64,000 nucleotides of DNA, taken from NCBI GenBank assembly GCA_023053575.1, contig JAKZAP010000020.1:20145998-20209997 (forward strand). The letters are read 5' to 3'. Source of the DNA: Branchinecta lynchi (lineage: Eukaryota > Arthropoda > Branchiopoda > Anostraca > Branchinectidae). The translations under genes and the position numbers were made by a program. Positions 42,982 to 54,449 of the stretch are shown here, in pieces. A model generated the notes under the pieces. The model was not told the origin of the DNA. It searched no databases and saw only the letters and a program-made list of their open reading frames with translations. The number at the start of each line of letters is the position of its first letter. Position 1 is the stretch's first letter.

Positions 42982-44470
42982 ACAAGCTCAAGGAAGTGAA
43001 TGTGTGTTTGTACCATGGTAACCATGGTACAAATGTGATATCTGGTATGTGCAGTTTTTAAGGCACTTGCAGCTCCGCTCAATTGCCATATACCGATCAC
43101 TTTTCGGTCGGTCGGTCTGTCGACTCATCTCGAGTTAGGGCACTTCCAGATGTGCTAGGAGGATGAAACTTGGTAGGCATATTAGGGACTCCACCAAACT
43201 GACTTGGAAATTATCATTTCCCTGATCCTACTACTGTGGGGGGAGTTGAGGGAGGGGGAATCCGGAATATTGATGTATCATTCCAAAATAACTTTGAAAT
43301 AGTCACTTCCCCCATCCGACCACCGTGGAGGGAGTGCGAATCCAGAATATTGACGTATGTATAACTTTTGAACGGGGAATCGGATGTTAGTGAAACTTGA
43401 TATTTGGAAAGACCTCCTGTCTCAGATGTCATACTTCAAGTTCGGAGTGGATCCGGTGACTTTGGCGGGAGCTGGATGGGGGAACCGGAAATCGTGTGAC
43501 TTGCTCAGAGTGAACGGATCGGGACTGAACTTGGTGGGGAGAACAAGCATAACCCATAAGACATAGTTGACAAGACCGGACTGGATCCGAGCACTGTGGG
43601 GGGAGTTGGAGTTGCGGTTCCGGAATTCCGGTAATCCCGAGTTAAGATGCTTACACATATGCTAGGACGCTGAAACTTGGCAGGCATATCAAGGACTCGA
43701 CAATTTTAATTCAAGAACAGTCGTTTCTCTGGTTCGACCATCGTGGGGAAGTGGAGGGAGGGGTAATCCAGGATTTGAGAAATGTCCAACTTTTGAACGG
43801 GTTATCGGATCTTAATGAAACTTGATATTCAGAAAGAACGCATGTCTCAGATGTCCCATTTCAAGTGCGGACAGGATCCGATCAATTTGGTGGAGTCGGA
43901 GGGGGGGGGGAGGATTTTGTGACACGCTTTGACTGTAGCGGTTGGGATGACACTTGGTAGGAAGAACAAGCGTAGCCTAACATTAGAGACTTGACAAGGT
44001 TGGCTTAGAAATTGTCACTTCCCAGATCCGACCATCCCTTAAAGGACTTAACTGCAAAGTAGAAAAAATTCTTTTAATCAAAATCTGCATTTCCATGATC
44101 ACCATGAGCCCATGATAATTTTTGCCTCAAGAGTTTTGCTTAGAAATAACTTTCTAGCACCCTTAAAGTGCGCATCTTAACCGAAAATTAAAAAATACTT
44201 TTGAAGAAATAGATATATATTGATGATCCTTAAGGGCCCAGGATCATTTTTGCCTGAAGTGATTCACAGATAAATTTCTAGCGCCCTTAAAGTGCGCGCA
44301 AAAAAACTTTTTTTTTTTTACCAAACGATGCATTCCCGTGATTTTCAAGGGTCCATCATGCGAATGGTTTTGCATACAAATGATCATAACAAACCCACGA
44401 ATTGGCAAATTCCTACTTTCGTCCTATTACCAAGCCTTACAAGTGGCATATGAGCTTCAAGCTCTTGTTG
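42982..44470 (-). mobile_element. Family A element, right arm of inverted pair around exon 2
   Basis: The part 42982-43983 is the inverse of 37934-38907, including GTACCATGGTACAAATGTGA and the family A terminus AGGCACTTGCAGCTCCGCTC. The element ends near 44465 with GTGGCATATGAGCTTCAAGC followed by TCTTGTT. Near the end (44070-44340) is a diverged direct duplication with CCCTTAAAGTGCGC and ATGATCCTTAAGGGCC-type words. Confidence 0.65.
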
Positions 44471-44699
44471 TTTATTGCATGCCGTGAGGAGAAGGTTGCT
44501 GGTATTACGATATGCAGAGAGGAATTTGTTTGAAGTTTTAAGGACCCGTCGCATCTATAACGCAAATGCAACCTACTGCCTAAACCCGCCGAAACCCGGA
44601 GACCCAAATTTCATATGTTACATTCTGAACCCGCTAAGGATACCTCGCTAATCTTTGCACTTGCCGCGACTCACTATTTCCCTTGCGCAGTATGCTCCT

Positions 44700-47325
44700 G
44701 ACGAGTGTTTGCGTATCATGATATTAATGCTTTAACAATAGCATGCGATTATCTGAATTTTGCCGAGTTTTTGCTAGAAGTCGATGGACCTGGGAAAAGG
44801 CTTAAAATAGCCAAAGCCGTTGATAGTTTGTTAAAAGCAGAGCCTAGTTTTACAGTATTCAAATAGTTTTGAGTGCGAGTGTTGGCGTGTCATGCTATTA
44901 ATGCTTTATCAATAGCATGCGGTTATCTGAGTTTTTCCGAATTTTCGCTAGAGGTCGATGGACCTGGGAAAAAGCTTAAAATAGCCGAAGCCGTTGATAG
45001 TTTGTTAAAAGCAGAGCCTAGTTTTACAGTATTCAAATAGTTTTGAATACTATACTATTAATGCTTTATCAATAGCATGCGGTTATCTGAGTCTTTCCGA
45101 ATTTTCGCTAGAGGTCGATGGACCTGGGAGAAAGCTTAAAATAGCCGAAGCCGTTGATAGTTTGTTAAAAGCAGAGCCTAGTTTTACAGTATTCAAATAG
45201 TTTTGAATACTATACTATTAATGCTTTATCAATAGCATGCGGTTATCTGAGTCTTTCCGAATTTTCGCTAGAGGTCGATGGACCTGGGAGAAAGCTTAAA
45301 ATAGCCAAAGCCGTTGATAGTTTGTTAAAAGCAGAGCCTAGTTTTACAGTATTCAAATAGTTTTGAATACTATACTATTAATGCTTTATCAATAGCATGC
45401 GGTTATCTGAGTCTTTCCGAATTTTCGCTAGAGGTCGATGGACCTGGGAGAAAGCTTAAAATAGCCGAAGCCGTTGATAGTTTGTTAAAAGCAGAGCCTA
45501 GTTTTACAGTATTCAAATAGTTTTGAATACTATACTATTAATGCTTTATCAATAGCATGCGATTATCTGAATTTTGCCGAGTTTTCGCTAGAAGTCGATG
45601 GACCTGGGAAGAGACTTAAAATAGCCAAAGCCGTTGATAGTTTGTTAAAAGCAGAGCCTAGTTTTAAAGTATTCAGATAGTTTTGAATACGAGTGTTCGC
45701 GTGTCATGCTATTAATGCTTCATCAATAGCATGCGGTTATCTGAGTTTTTCCGAATTTTCGCTAGAAGTCGATTGACCTGGGAAAAAGCTTAAAATAGCC
45801 GAAGCCGTTGATAGTTTGTTAAAAGCAGAGCCTAGTTTTACAGTATTCAAATAGTTTTGAATACTATACTATTAATGCTTTATCAATAGCATGCGGTTAT
45901 CTGAGTCTTTCCGAATTTTCGCTAGAGGTCGATGGACCTGGGAGAAAGCTTAAAATAGCCGAAGCCGTTGATAGTTTGTTAAAAGCAGAGCCTAGTTTTA
46001 CAGTATTCAAATAGTTTTGAATACTATACTATTAATGCTTTATCAATAGCATGCGGTTATCTGAGTTTTTCCGAATTTTCGCTAGAAGTCGATGGACTTG
46101 GGAAAAAGCTTAAAATAGCCAAAGCCGTTGATAGTTTGTTAAAAGCAGAGCCTAGTTTTACAGTATTCAAATAGTTTTGAATACTATACTATTAATGCTT
46201 TATCAATAGCATGCGGTTATCTGAGTCTTTCCGAATTTTCGCTAGAGGTCGATGGACCTGGGAGAAAGCTTAAAATAGCCGAAGCCGTTGATAGTTTGTT
46301 AAAAGCAGAGCCTAGTTTTACAGTATTCAAATAGTTTTGAATACTATACTATTAATGCTTTATCAATAGCATGCGGTTATCTGAGTTTTTCCGAATTTTC
46401 GCTAGAAGTCGATGGACTTGGGAAAAAGCTTAAAATAGCCAAAGCCGTTGATAGTTTGTTAAAAGCAGAGCCTAAGTTTTAAAGTATTCAAATAGTTTTG
46501 AATACTATACTATTAATGCTTTATCAATAGCATGCGGCTATCTGAGTCTTTCCGAATTTTCGCTAGAGGTCGATGGACCTGGGAGAAAGCTTAAAATAGC
46601 CGAAGCCGTTGATAGTTTGTTAAAAGCAGAGCCTAGTTTTACAGTATTCAAATAGTTTTGAATACTATACTATTAATGCTTTATCAATAGCATGCGGTTA
46701 TCTCAGTCTTTCCGAATTTTCGCTAGAGGTCGATGGACCTGGGAGAAAGCTTAAAATAGCCAAAGCCGTTGATAGTTTGTTAAAAGCAGAGCCTAGTTTT
46801 ACAGTATTCAAATAGTTTTGAATACTATACTATTAATGCTTTATCAATAGCATGCGGTTATCTGAGTCTTTCCGAATTTTCGCTAGAGGTCGATGGACCT
46901 GGGAGAAAGCTTAAAATAGCCGAAGCCGTTGATAGTTTGTTAAAAGCAGAGCCTAGTTTTTAAGTATTCAAATAGTTTTGAATACTATACTATTAATGCT
47001 TTATCAATAGCATGCGGTTATCTGAGTCTTTCCGAATTTTCGCTAGAGGTCGATGGACCTGGGAGAAAGCTTAAAATAGCCAAACCGTTGATAGTTTGTT
47101 AAAAGCAGAGCCTAGTTTTACAGTATTCAAATAGTTTTGAATACGAGTGTTCGCGTGTCATGCTATTAATGCTTCATCAATAGCATGCGGTTATCTGAGT
47201 TTTTCCGAATTTTCGCTAGAAGTCGATGGACCTGGGAAAAGGCTTAAAATAGCCAAAGCCGTTGATAGTTTGTTAAAAGCAGAGCCTAGTTTTAAAGTAT
47301 TCAGATAGTTTTGAATACTGTAACG
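44700..47325 (+). repeat. 160-bp satellite array, 16 units
   Basis: The anchor ATTAATGC starts at 44723, 44897, 45057, 45217, 45377, 45537, 45711, 45871, 46031, 46191, 46351, 46512, 46672, 46832, 46992 and 47166. The period is 160 bp, except for three 174-bp units that carry an extra GAGTGTTCGCGTGTCATG segment. Each unit can form two hairpins: GTATTCAAA...TTTTGAATAC, and around GCTATTAATG...CATCAATAGC. The common core is TTCGCTAGAGGTCGATGGAC then CTTAAAATAGCC. Units are about 95 percent alike by eye. It is not coding. Confidence 0.95.
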
Positions 47326-47370
47326 CAAACAGTAAATAGTGCGAGCTGTGCTTTAGCCGGATACTTAGAT

Positions 47371-47670
47371 CGTGTTCCATCCTACTTACCGTAGTTACTA
47401 CGCATGACGTCACGAATTCTGGCTTTTTGCCGTCGAGGCTGGAACGATTTTTCTATTTTCCAGCAGGATCTCACGCCAGGGGCGAATCCGACCAATCACG
47501 TTCCAGAGATGCGTAGTTACTACGCTTACCACGCTCCCGAGCATGGTAAGCATTAGTAACTATTAGTTACTATTCCGACAAGGTTGGAACGGTCAGCGTA
47601 GTAACTTTTCGTGAGGATGGAACGGAAATAGTAACTAATAGTAACTATTGTTACAAGGGTGGAACACGCT
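47371..47670 (+). mobile_element. Family C MITE, copy 2
   Basis: 300 bp from CGTGTTCCATCCTACTTACC to AAGGGTGGAACACGCT, flanked by the exact 7-bp duplication CTTAGAT (47364-47370, 47671-47677). Directly downstream of the satellite. Confidence 0.85.
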
Positions 47671-47682
47671 CTTAGATACGAC

Positions 47683-48320
47683 AGGCTGAATTCTGAACTG
47701 AGCTTATTCAATTAAAAAGGCTTGAAGACCAGATGAGAATGCATCACTTCGTTGCTCCGCTATCCATAGCATCGATTTTCGAACGTTTTCATTCGGATTT
47801 GTGGTACCTCTATGTGCGTGTGCCTATGCTTGAATTTTTTTTTAGCAACTACACGGTAAAGCATTGCCGAAAAATAAAGATTTTTGGGGTCACGTCCAGC
47901 AGCGGGTTTCTTCAGAAGTGACCGATCTGGAATTGAGCCTTTCCTGACCTTTACTTCATTAGCCATTGAAATACACGCTTCTGTTGAAATTCAAATTCTC
48001 GGAGTCTGTTGGAATTTTTGCTTGTCGGGCCTGCTTAACGATTGCCGAAAATAAATATTTTCGGGGTCATGCGCAGCAGCGGGCTTCTTCAGAAGTGACC
48101 ATGCAATCTGGAACTGAGCATCTCCTGAGCCATTGAAATAAACGCTTCTGTTGGGATTGAAATTCTCGAGTCTGGGCAAATTTTGTCTTATCGGGACAGC
48201 TGTTAGCATATTCTGATCGTCAGTACTACAACGCAAGGTGAAAATATTCAAAATCCCCTAGCACAGTCAAAATAATTCAGTGTATTCAAAATTGAATATA
48301 TGAAAATAAGCTGTCTTTTC
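47683..48320 (-). mobile_element. Degenerate family G copies
   Basis: AAAAAGGCTTGAAGACCAGA, CACTTCGTTGCTCCGCTAT and TGTGGTACCTCTATGTGC match the reverse complement of the family G interior (compare 52110-52230). A second, internally duplicated part follows at 48030-48260 with TTCTTCAGAAGTGACC-type words repeated from 47900. Confidence 0.5.
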
Positions 48321-48364
48321 CATTAGACTTTAAGCAGAAACGTGGTATAAATTTAGACCCTCTT

Positions 48365-48793
48365 TAAACTTTAACCGAAAAGGACTGAAATACGAGAGTC
48401 TAGTTACCCATCACTTATTCACTTAAAGAGGCTTGAAGACCCGATGAAAATTTGTCACTTCATTGCTCCGCTATTCACGAATAATCGATTTTAAAATAGT
48501 CGAATTTCCCTGTCGGATTTGTGGTACCTGTATGTGCTTGTACCTAGTGTTCACTTAGTGAGCTACCTTCCGCAAGATGGTCACCTGCCACTAAAAGCTG
48601 CGTTTCGATTGAGATTCAGATTTTCCGCGCCATAGTAGAATTTTGCGCTGTGAGGACGGCCGTAGATCCTCTGAACGTCATTCTAGAACAATAAGTGAAA
48701 AATAAAAACAATCCCTTTACACAATCCAATTAATGCAATGTATTCAGTTAAATGTTCAAAAATAAGTTGGCTTTTCAGTTAAACTTTAAACTC
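48365..48793 (-). mobile_element. Family G MITE, copy 3
   Basis: Begins CTTTAAACTTTAACCGAAAAGG and ends GGCTTTTCAGTTAAACTTTAAAC, the family G terminal inverted repeats with TTAA at each border. The interior is in reverse orientation to 51900-52297. Confidence 0.65.
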
Positions 48794-49230
48794 ATGTCAC
48801 CTACGATGACTGTTGTTGCGTAAGGTTTTGTTCATAGCATGAAATCGTCTACCGACTTTAAGGATATATCCTTTCTATCGACATTCTGTATAACCATTGA
48901 TTTCAACATTTGAAGCATTCCATAAGTACTTTAACACCCCAAGTTTCCGTGTACCATGAAAGAGACTGGTTAACATACTGATTAATTTTCCATCAATCAA
49001 CTGGGAGTTGACCTAAAGTACTACAGATCTTGCTGTGTCAATTTTGACTACAAATAGTTTTCAATAAATTCAGAATCAATTATGGATTCTTCTTTATATA
49101 AGTATCCTAACACGCTACCTGCCGAAAGGTTGCCACGTCTATCTCAAATGAACTCGAATGGAGCCAGTGCTCTAGGAGGTATAATTTTGTAGAATATAAG
49201 GTTTGAAGCCAAAGTGACCATTCATTTCAA
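48794..49230. other. Intronic sequence, nothing recognised
   Basis: Plain AT-rich sequence. Confidence 0.45.
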
Positions 49231-49705
49231 ATAAAATAGAAAAAACGAGATTTTTGGGTTCTTTTCTTGATCAGCTAGTTATTAGATTAGTTCTGTGGAA
49301 GGTTTTATTCGAAGTGGTTGAAAGATATTATGGATTTTTGGAGTGGGCCGTTTTCTTGGTGAAAGCTTCTGCGCTTTCCCAGACAGATGGTAAATTTTAA
49401 ATATACACAGAATTCAGAATTGTAAATAATCATTTTCGTTATTTTACTTTATCTGCATGTCGTTCAGCCGGCATCGTTCTTCTGGTTTTTAGTTACATGT
49501 CGTCTTATTGTTTTTTGGTTCCGCATCGTTTTCCTGTTGTTATTGTGGTGGATTTTATGATTTAGTTTTGTTTTCTTCGCTGTGGACGGTTCGCCCGAAG
49601 TACAACCGAAATATCCGAAATTTTATTTACCCCCCGCACATCATCTTGAGGGGTAACTAGCTGATCAAGAAAAAAAACCGAAAATCTCGTTTTTTCTATT
49701 TTAAT
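49231..49705. mobile_element. 475-bp MITE (family K)
   Basis: ATAAAATAGAAAAAACGAGA then TTCTTGATCAGCTAGTTA at the left is matched by TAACTAGCTGATCAAGAA then TCTCGTTTTTTCTATTTTAA at the right. The interior is unique and non-coding. An end of the same family lies at 29560. Confidence 0.7.
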
Positions 49706-50460
49706 TATGTAGAAGATCAAACTAGTTTGTAAGGGACCACGTGACAGTATCTGACACTTCCATTTGGAGCCGACGAAAGTTTCTCCTTCTGTCTCATCCG
49801 TTATACAAAAGGTGTAGATCAGATTACTCGTCCGGATATTAGATTAGGAGTTCAAAGCCTCTTCGATCGCTCGATCGTTTCGGATAACTGCCGGAAATTT
49901 GGTCCGTATCTATAAATAAAACGTTACAGAAGCAGTGGGGAAACGGTTCATGAAATGCCGAACACAAGCGTTTCAAATGAGGGTTAAAACAGACGACTGT
50001 AAAGCATTCGAACAAGCCGGAAGCATTAGAAATTAGCATACAGTAATAAACATGACCAGGGATAAGCTAAAATTGGAAAACGGATTTTTTCAAAAGCAGC
50101 TGTCACAGCTTTGCCGCCGAATTTCACCTTTTCATCATACAAAGTGATGAAAAACATAACACTATAATCTTGTCACGAAGGACAAAAAAAAACATTAAAA
50201 AGGACTAACTTAGCGGTTGTTGTACAAAATAAATACTGGAACAAAACTCCTTCTATATCTCTCATGAAGAGGGGCCACAGAGGCTAGTTGGGGGATTTTC
50301 TGGGATTTCTCTCGCTGGTGACTAATATGTATAGGAGAATAGGGGGGTGGGATAATATTACGTAACATGTACAGAAACTAGTCGGGAAGCGGTTCATAAT
50401 AGTAATATTATGACTTATTCTTTACCCACTGCTCATAAAAAGCGCGAGGATAGTAGAGTA
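49706..50460. other. Intronic sequence, nothing recognised
   Basis: No shared repeat or coding signal was identified. CGATCGCTCGATCG near 49865 is a short palindrome. Confidence 0.45.
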
Positions 50461-51873
50461 ACAAGACCAAAGGTTTCAATTGGATCCCAAAAATTCAATA
50501 GCTGATCCAGACAACTGGGTCTTGTCTTAGCCAGATCCAGTCTTCGCCAGACTCCTTGAACATTTTTACAATTAAAATTCAGAAACAGATTAAGGCCAAA
50601 TAGCTAATCACCTGAGAAAACCAAGTTCAGATTTGGATTCAGCATGTGTGTTTACCCCTACAAGTCATATCTGTTTTGACGAAAACTTCCTGCCACTTCT
50701 GCCAATTTCCCGGTTCCGGCCGAACTCCAGAACTACTTGTCCGGCGAAAAAAGAAAGCTCAAAGACGAAATCAGGGTATCTTCTTTCCCCAGTAACGAAC
50801 ATCTAATCAACTTCAAATAGAAATTTAGCTTATAACAAATTTCCCGATTCCAGCCGGATTCCGGTCGAACTATATGTCCGGGTAAAATACGATTGTCATA
50901 CAGGGACTCAGCATCTCTTCTTACCCCTAAATCGCTTATCTAATCAACTAGAAATAAAACTTTGACTTTGAACAGTTTTCCGGTTTTGGCCGGATTCCGG
51001 ATGAACTACATGTCCGGGTAGAAACTTGTTTTCACATAAGTGTTCAGCATGTCTTCTTGCCCTAAATCGAACATCTAATCAACTCCAAATAAAACTTTTA
51101 ATTTTGACAAACTTTCCGGTTTGGGCCGGATTCTGGTCGAAATACTTGTCCGTCGAGAAAATAGTTTTCCCCAACGTCTTCAGCATGTCTTCCTACCTCT
51201 AAATCGAACATTTAATCAACTTCAAATAAAACTTTTACTTTCAACAAACTTTCCGGTTTGGGCCGGATTCCTGGCGAAATACTTGTCCGTCGAGAAAATA
51301 GTTTTCACAATCGTCTTCAGCTTGTCTTCTTACCCCTAAATCGAACATCTAATCAATTTCAAATAAAATTTTTGCTTTCAACAAACTTTCCGGTTTGGGC
51401 CGGATTCCGGGCGAAATACGTGTCCGTCGAGAAAATAATTTTCACCATCGTCTTCAGCATGTCTTCCTACCCCTAAATCGAACATCTAATCAACTTCAAA
51501 TAAAACTTTTACTTTCAACAAACTTTCCGGTTTTGGCCGGATTCCGGGCGAACTACTTGTCTGATGACAAAATGGTTTTCACCATCGTGTTCAGCATGTC
51601 TTCTTACTCCATAATCGACTATCACATTAGGTGTTTCAATATATTTTGTTTGTCCCTTAATTTGAATCCCCTCCCCGACCCCTAAATGTAGAGCTACAAA
51701 GCCCATTTACGAACTTGACTGGTCCGACGACCCAACGAACCCTCACACCAAGTTTCATCAAAATATCTCATTCCCTTCGAGAGTATCGTGCTTACAGACG
51801 GACGGACGGGCAGACGGACAACTTTTGCGATGTCATAGGTATCCCTCCACTTACGTTTTGGGATCCCAAAAAG
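50461..51873 (-). mobile_element. Family B element, copy 4, with 137-bp internal repeats
   Basis: Reverse-oriented family B from ACAAGACCAAAGGTTTCAAT to the palindrome end TTTTGGGATCCCAAAA. At least three internal units repeat at exactly 137 bp (TTTGGGCCGGATTC at about 51121, 51258 and 51395). ORFs in them are repeat read-through. It forms an inverted pair with copy 5. Confidence 0.75.
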
Positions 51874-51899
51874 AGACCGATATTACTTTTACAGACATG

Positions 51900-52297
51900 T
51901 TTAAAGTTTAACTGAAAAGCCAACTTATTTTTGTGTCATTTACTTGACACATCCACCATCTCCTCTAGTTATGACGTTCAGAATATCTGCGGCCGTCCCC
52001 ACAACGTAACTCCTACTATGACGCGGGAAAGTTTTATCTCAACACAAAAAGAGGGCAGTGATGAGCTTGGTGAAGATTGCTTAGTGCCTGAAAAAAAACA
52101 AAATTTCTCGTCAGGTATACAACACAGGTACAAGCGCATAGAGGTACCACAAATCACACGGAAAATCCACTATTTGAAAATAGATTATTACAACGAAGTA
52201 ACGCATTTTCGGCGGGTCTTCAAGCCAGTTTAAGTGAATAAGTGATGGGTAACTACACTGTCCTATCCCAGCCTTTTTCAGTTAAATTTTAACAAAG
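51900..52297 (+). mobile_element. Family G MITE, copy 4
   Basis: The ends TTAAAGTTTAACTGAAAAGC and TTTTTCAGTTAAATTTTAA carry TTAA borders. The interior has TCAGAATATCTGCGGCCGTC and GGGTCTTCAAGCC. It occupies the spacer between the two inverted family B copies. Confidence 0.7.
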
Positions 52298-52677
52298 TGA
52301 ATAGTTAGCGTAATATATTTTATTTCATTCATGACCAGCATAATTTAGCATCTTCTGCTGAAGAAAGCTACGAAGTTGGGTTGTCAATAAACGATTCGGT
52401 TTGATTCGAAGAGAAAAGGAAGAGAAGTAGCGTCGAATATGGAAGAAAAGGTTTATGTGTATGATTGGCAATTTCGGATCTGTTGGAACTAAAACAAGCA
52501 AAAAAAAGCCAAATATTCACATGCAAACCGTTGAAGATTCGCCTGGTGCTGATTTCCGGTTACTGCACTTTACTGGGAGTGCTATGCGTTGTTGAAGGCA
52601 AAGATAATTTCGCAAACCACATTGGCCTGACATATCACACAAAATCAAACACAACCCCCATTTTCTTTGGTTTCTTC

Positions 52678-54105
52678 GTTTTTTGGGATCCGAAAACGTA
52701 AGTGGAGGGATACCTATGACATCGCAAAAGTTGTCCGTCCGTCCGTCCGTCCGTCCGTCCGTCTGTAAGCACGATAACTATCGAAGGGAATGAGATATTT
52801 TGATGAAACTTGGTGTGAGGATTCGTTGGGTCGTCGGACCAGTCAAGTTCGTAGATGGGCTTTGTAGCTCTACATTTAGGGGTGGGGGAGGGGATTCAAA
52901 TTAAGGGGCCAACAAAATATTTTGAAACAGCTAATGTGATAGTCGATTATGGGGTAAGAAGACATGCCGAACACGATGGTGAAAACCATTTTGTCATCGG
53001 ACAAGTAGTTCAACCGGAACCCGGACAAAACCGGAAAGTTTGTTGAAAGTAAAAGTTTTATTTGAAGTTGATTAGATGTTCGATTTAGGGGTAGGAAGAC
53101 ATGCTGAAGACGATGGTGAAAACTATTTTCTCGACGGACAAGTATTTCGCCCGGAATCCGGCCCAAACCGGAAAGTTTGTTGAAAGTAAAAGTTTTATTT
53201 GAAATTGATTAGATGTTCGATTTCGGGGTAGGAAGACATGCTGAAGACGATGGTGAAAACTATTTTCTCGACGGACAAGTGTTTCGCCCGGAATCCGGCC
53301 AAACCGGAATGTTTGTTGAAAGTAAAAGTTTTATTTGAAGTTGATTAGATGTTCGATTTAGAGGTAGGAAGACATGCTGAAGACGATGGTGAAAACTATT
53401 TTCTCGACGGACAAGTATTTCGACCGGAATCCGGCCCAAACCGGAAAGTTTGTCGAAATTAAAAGTTTTATTTGGAGTTGATTAGATGTTCGATTTAGGG
53501 CAAGAAGACATGCTGAACATTTATGTGAAAATAATTTTCTACCGGGACATGTAGTTCGCCCGGAATCCGGCCAAAACCGGAAAACTGTTGGAAGTCAAAG
53601 TTTTATTTCTAGTTAATTAGGTAAGCGATTTAGGGGTAAGAAGAGATGCTGAGTCCCTGTATGACAATCATATTTTACCCGGACATATAGTTCGACCGGA
53701 ATCGGGCTGGAATCGGAAAATTTATTTATAAGCTAAAGTCTGTTTGAAGTTGATTAGAGGTTCATTACTGGGAAAAGAAGATACCCTGATTTCGTCTTTG
53801 AGCTTTCTTTTTTCGCCGGACAAGTAGTTCTGGAGTTCGGCCGGAACCGGGCAATTGGCAGAAGTGGCAGGAAGTTTTCTTCAAAACAGATATGACTTAT
53901 AGGGGTAAACACGCATGCTGAATCCATATCTGAACTTGGTTTTCTCAGGTGATTAGCTATTTGGACTTAATCTGTTTCTGAATTTTAATTCTTAAAAATG
54001 TTCAAGGAGTCTGGCGATGACTTGATCTGGCTAAGGCAAGACCCGGTTGTCTGGATCAGATATTGGATTTTTGGGATCCCATCGAAACCTTTGGTCTTGT
54101 TGTGA
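52678..54105 (+). mobile_element. Family B element, copy 5 (most complete)
   Basis: Starts TTTTTTGGGATCCGAAAACG, GTAAGTGGAGGGATACC, then six or more CCGT units and GATGAAACTTGGTGTGAGG. The 137-bp units contain GATTAGATGTTCGATTT and AAGACATGCTGAAGACGATG. It ends near TTTTTGGGATCCCATCGAAA and CCTTTGGTCTTG. Copy 4 is its inverse about 800 bp away, with only scattered differences. Confidence 0.75.
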
Positions 54106-54164
54106 AGGCAAAGCTTCCGACGCTTTCTGCGCTTTACCATAGATTTCTCTAAGTACCCGTTTTA

Positions 54165-54270
54165 CAGCTGGGTCGCCGGCGATTAGTCGAGCGGAGCCGC
54201 ACCACCGGCCCCGTCGACTGTTGAGCGCCTCGCGGAGGGTTCGAACTCTGGGCCACACCCGTCTCTTTTT
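54165..54270 (+). ncRNA. tRNA-like sequence with good B box
   Basis: GGTTCGAACTC (54238-54248) is an excellent B box, and TTAGTCGAGCGG (54183-54194) is a rough A box 55 bp upstream. I could not draw a full cloverleaf, so a tRNA-derived SINE head or tRNA pseudogene is more likely than a working tRNA. Confidence 0.35.
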
Positions 54271-54449
54271 TTTCGAAGTCCGACCCTATCCGACGCTCCG
54301 GCTATCGATAAAGTAGGACGGAAAATGGGAATTCTGTAGACACTAGCCAGGAATCGGTTAATAAGGGTCAATCGGAAACAAGAGGATGGAACAAATAGAG
54401 GGAATATGTGGCATTAAAATAAATGTGTTTCTTATATCACACCTTTTTT

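Noticed and set aside
44700..47325. Possible CRISPR-like array
   Set aside because: The whole 160-bp unit is repeated without unique spacers, and the context is eukaryotic introns; it is a satellite.
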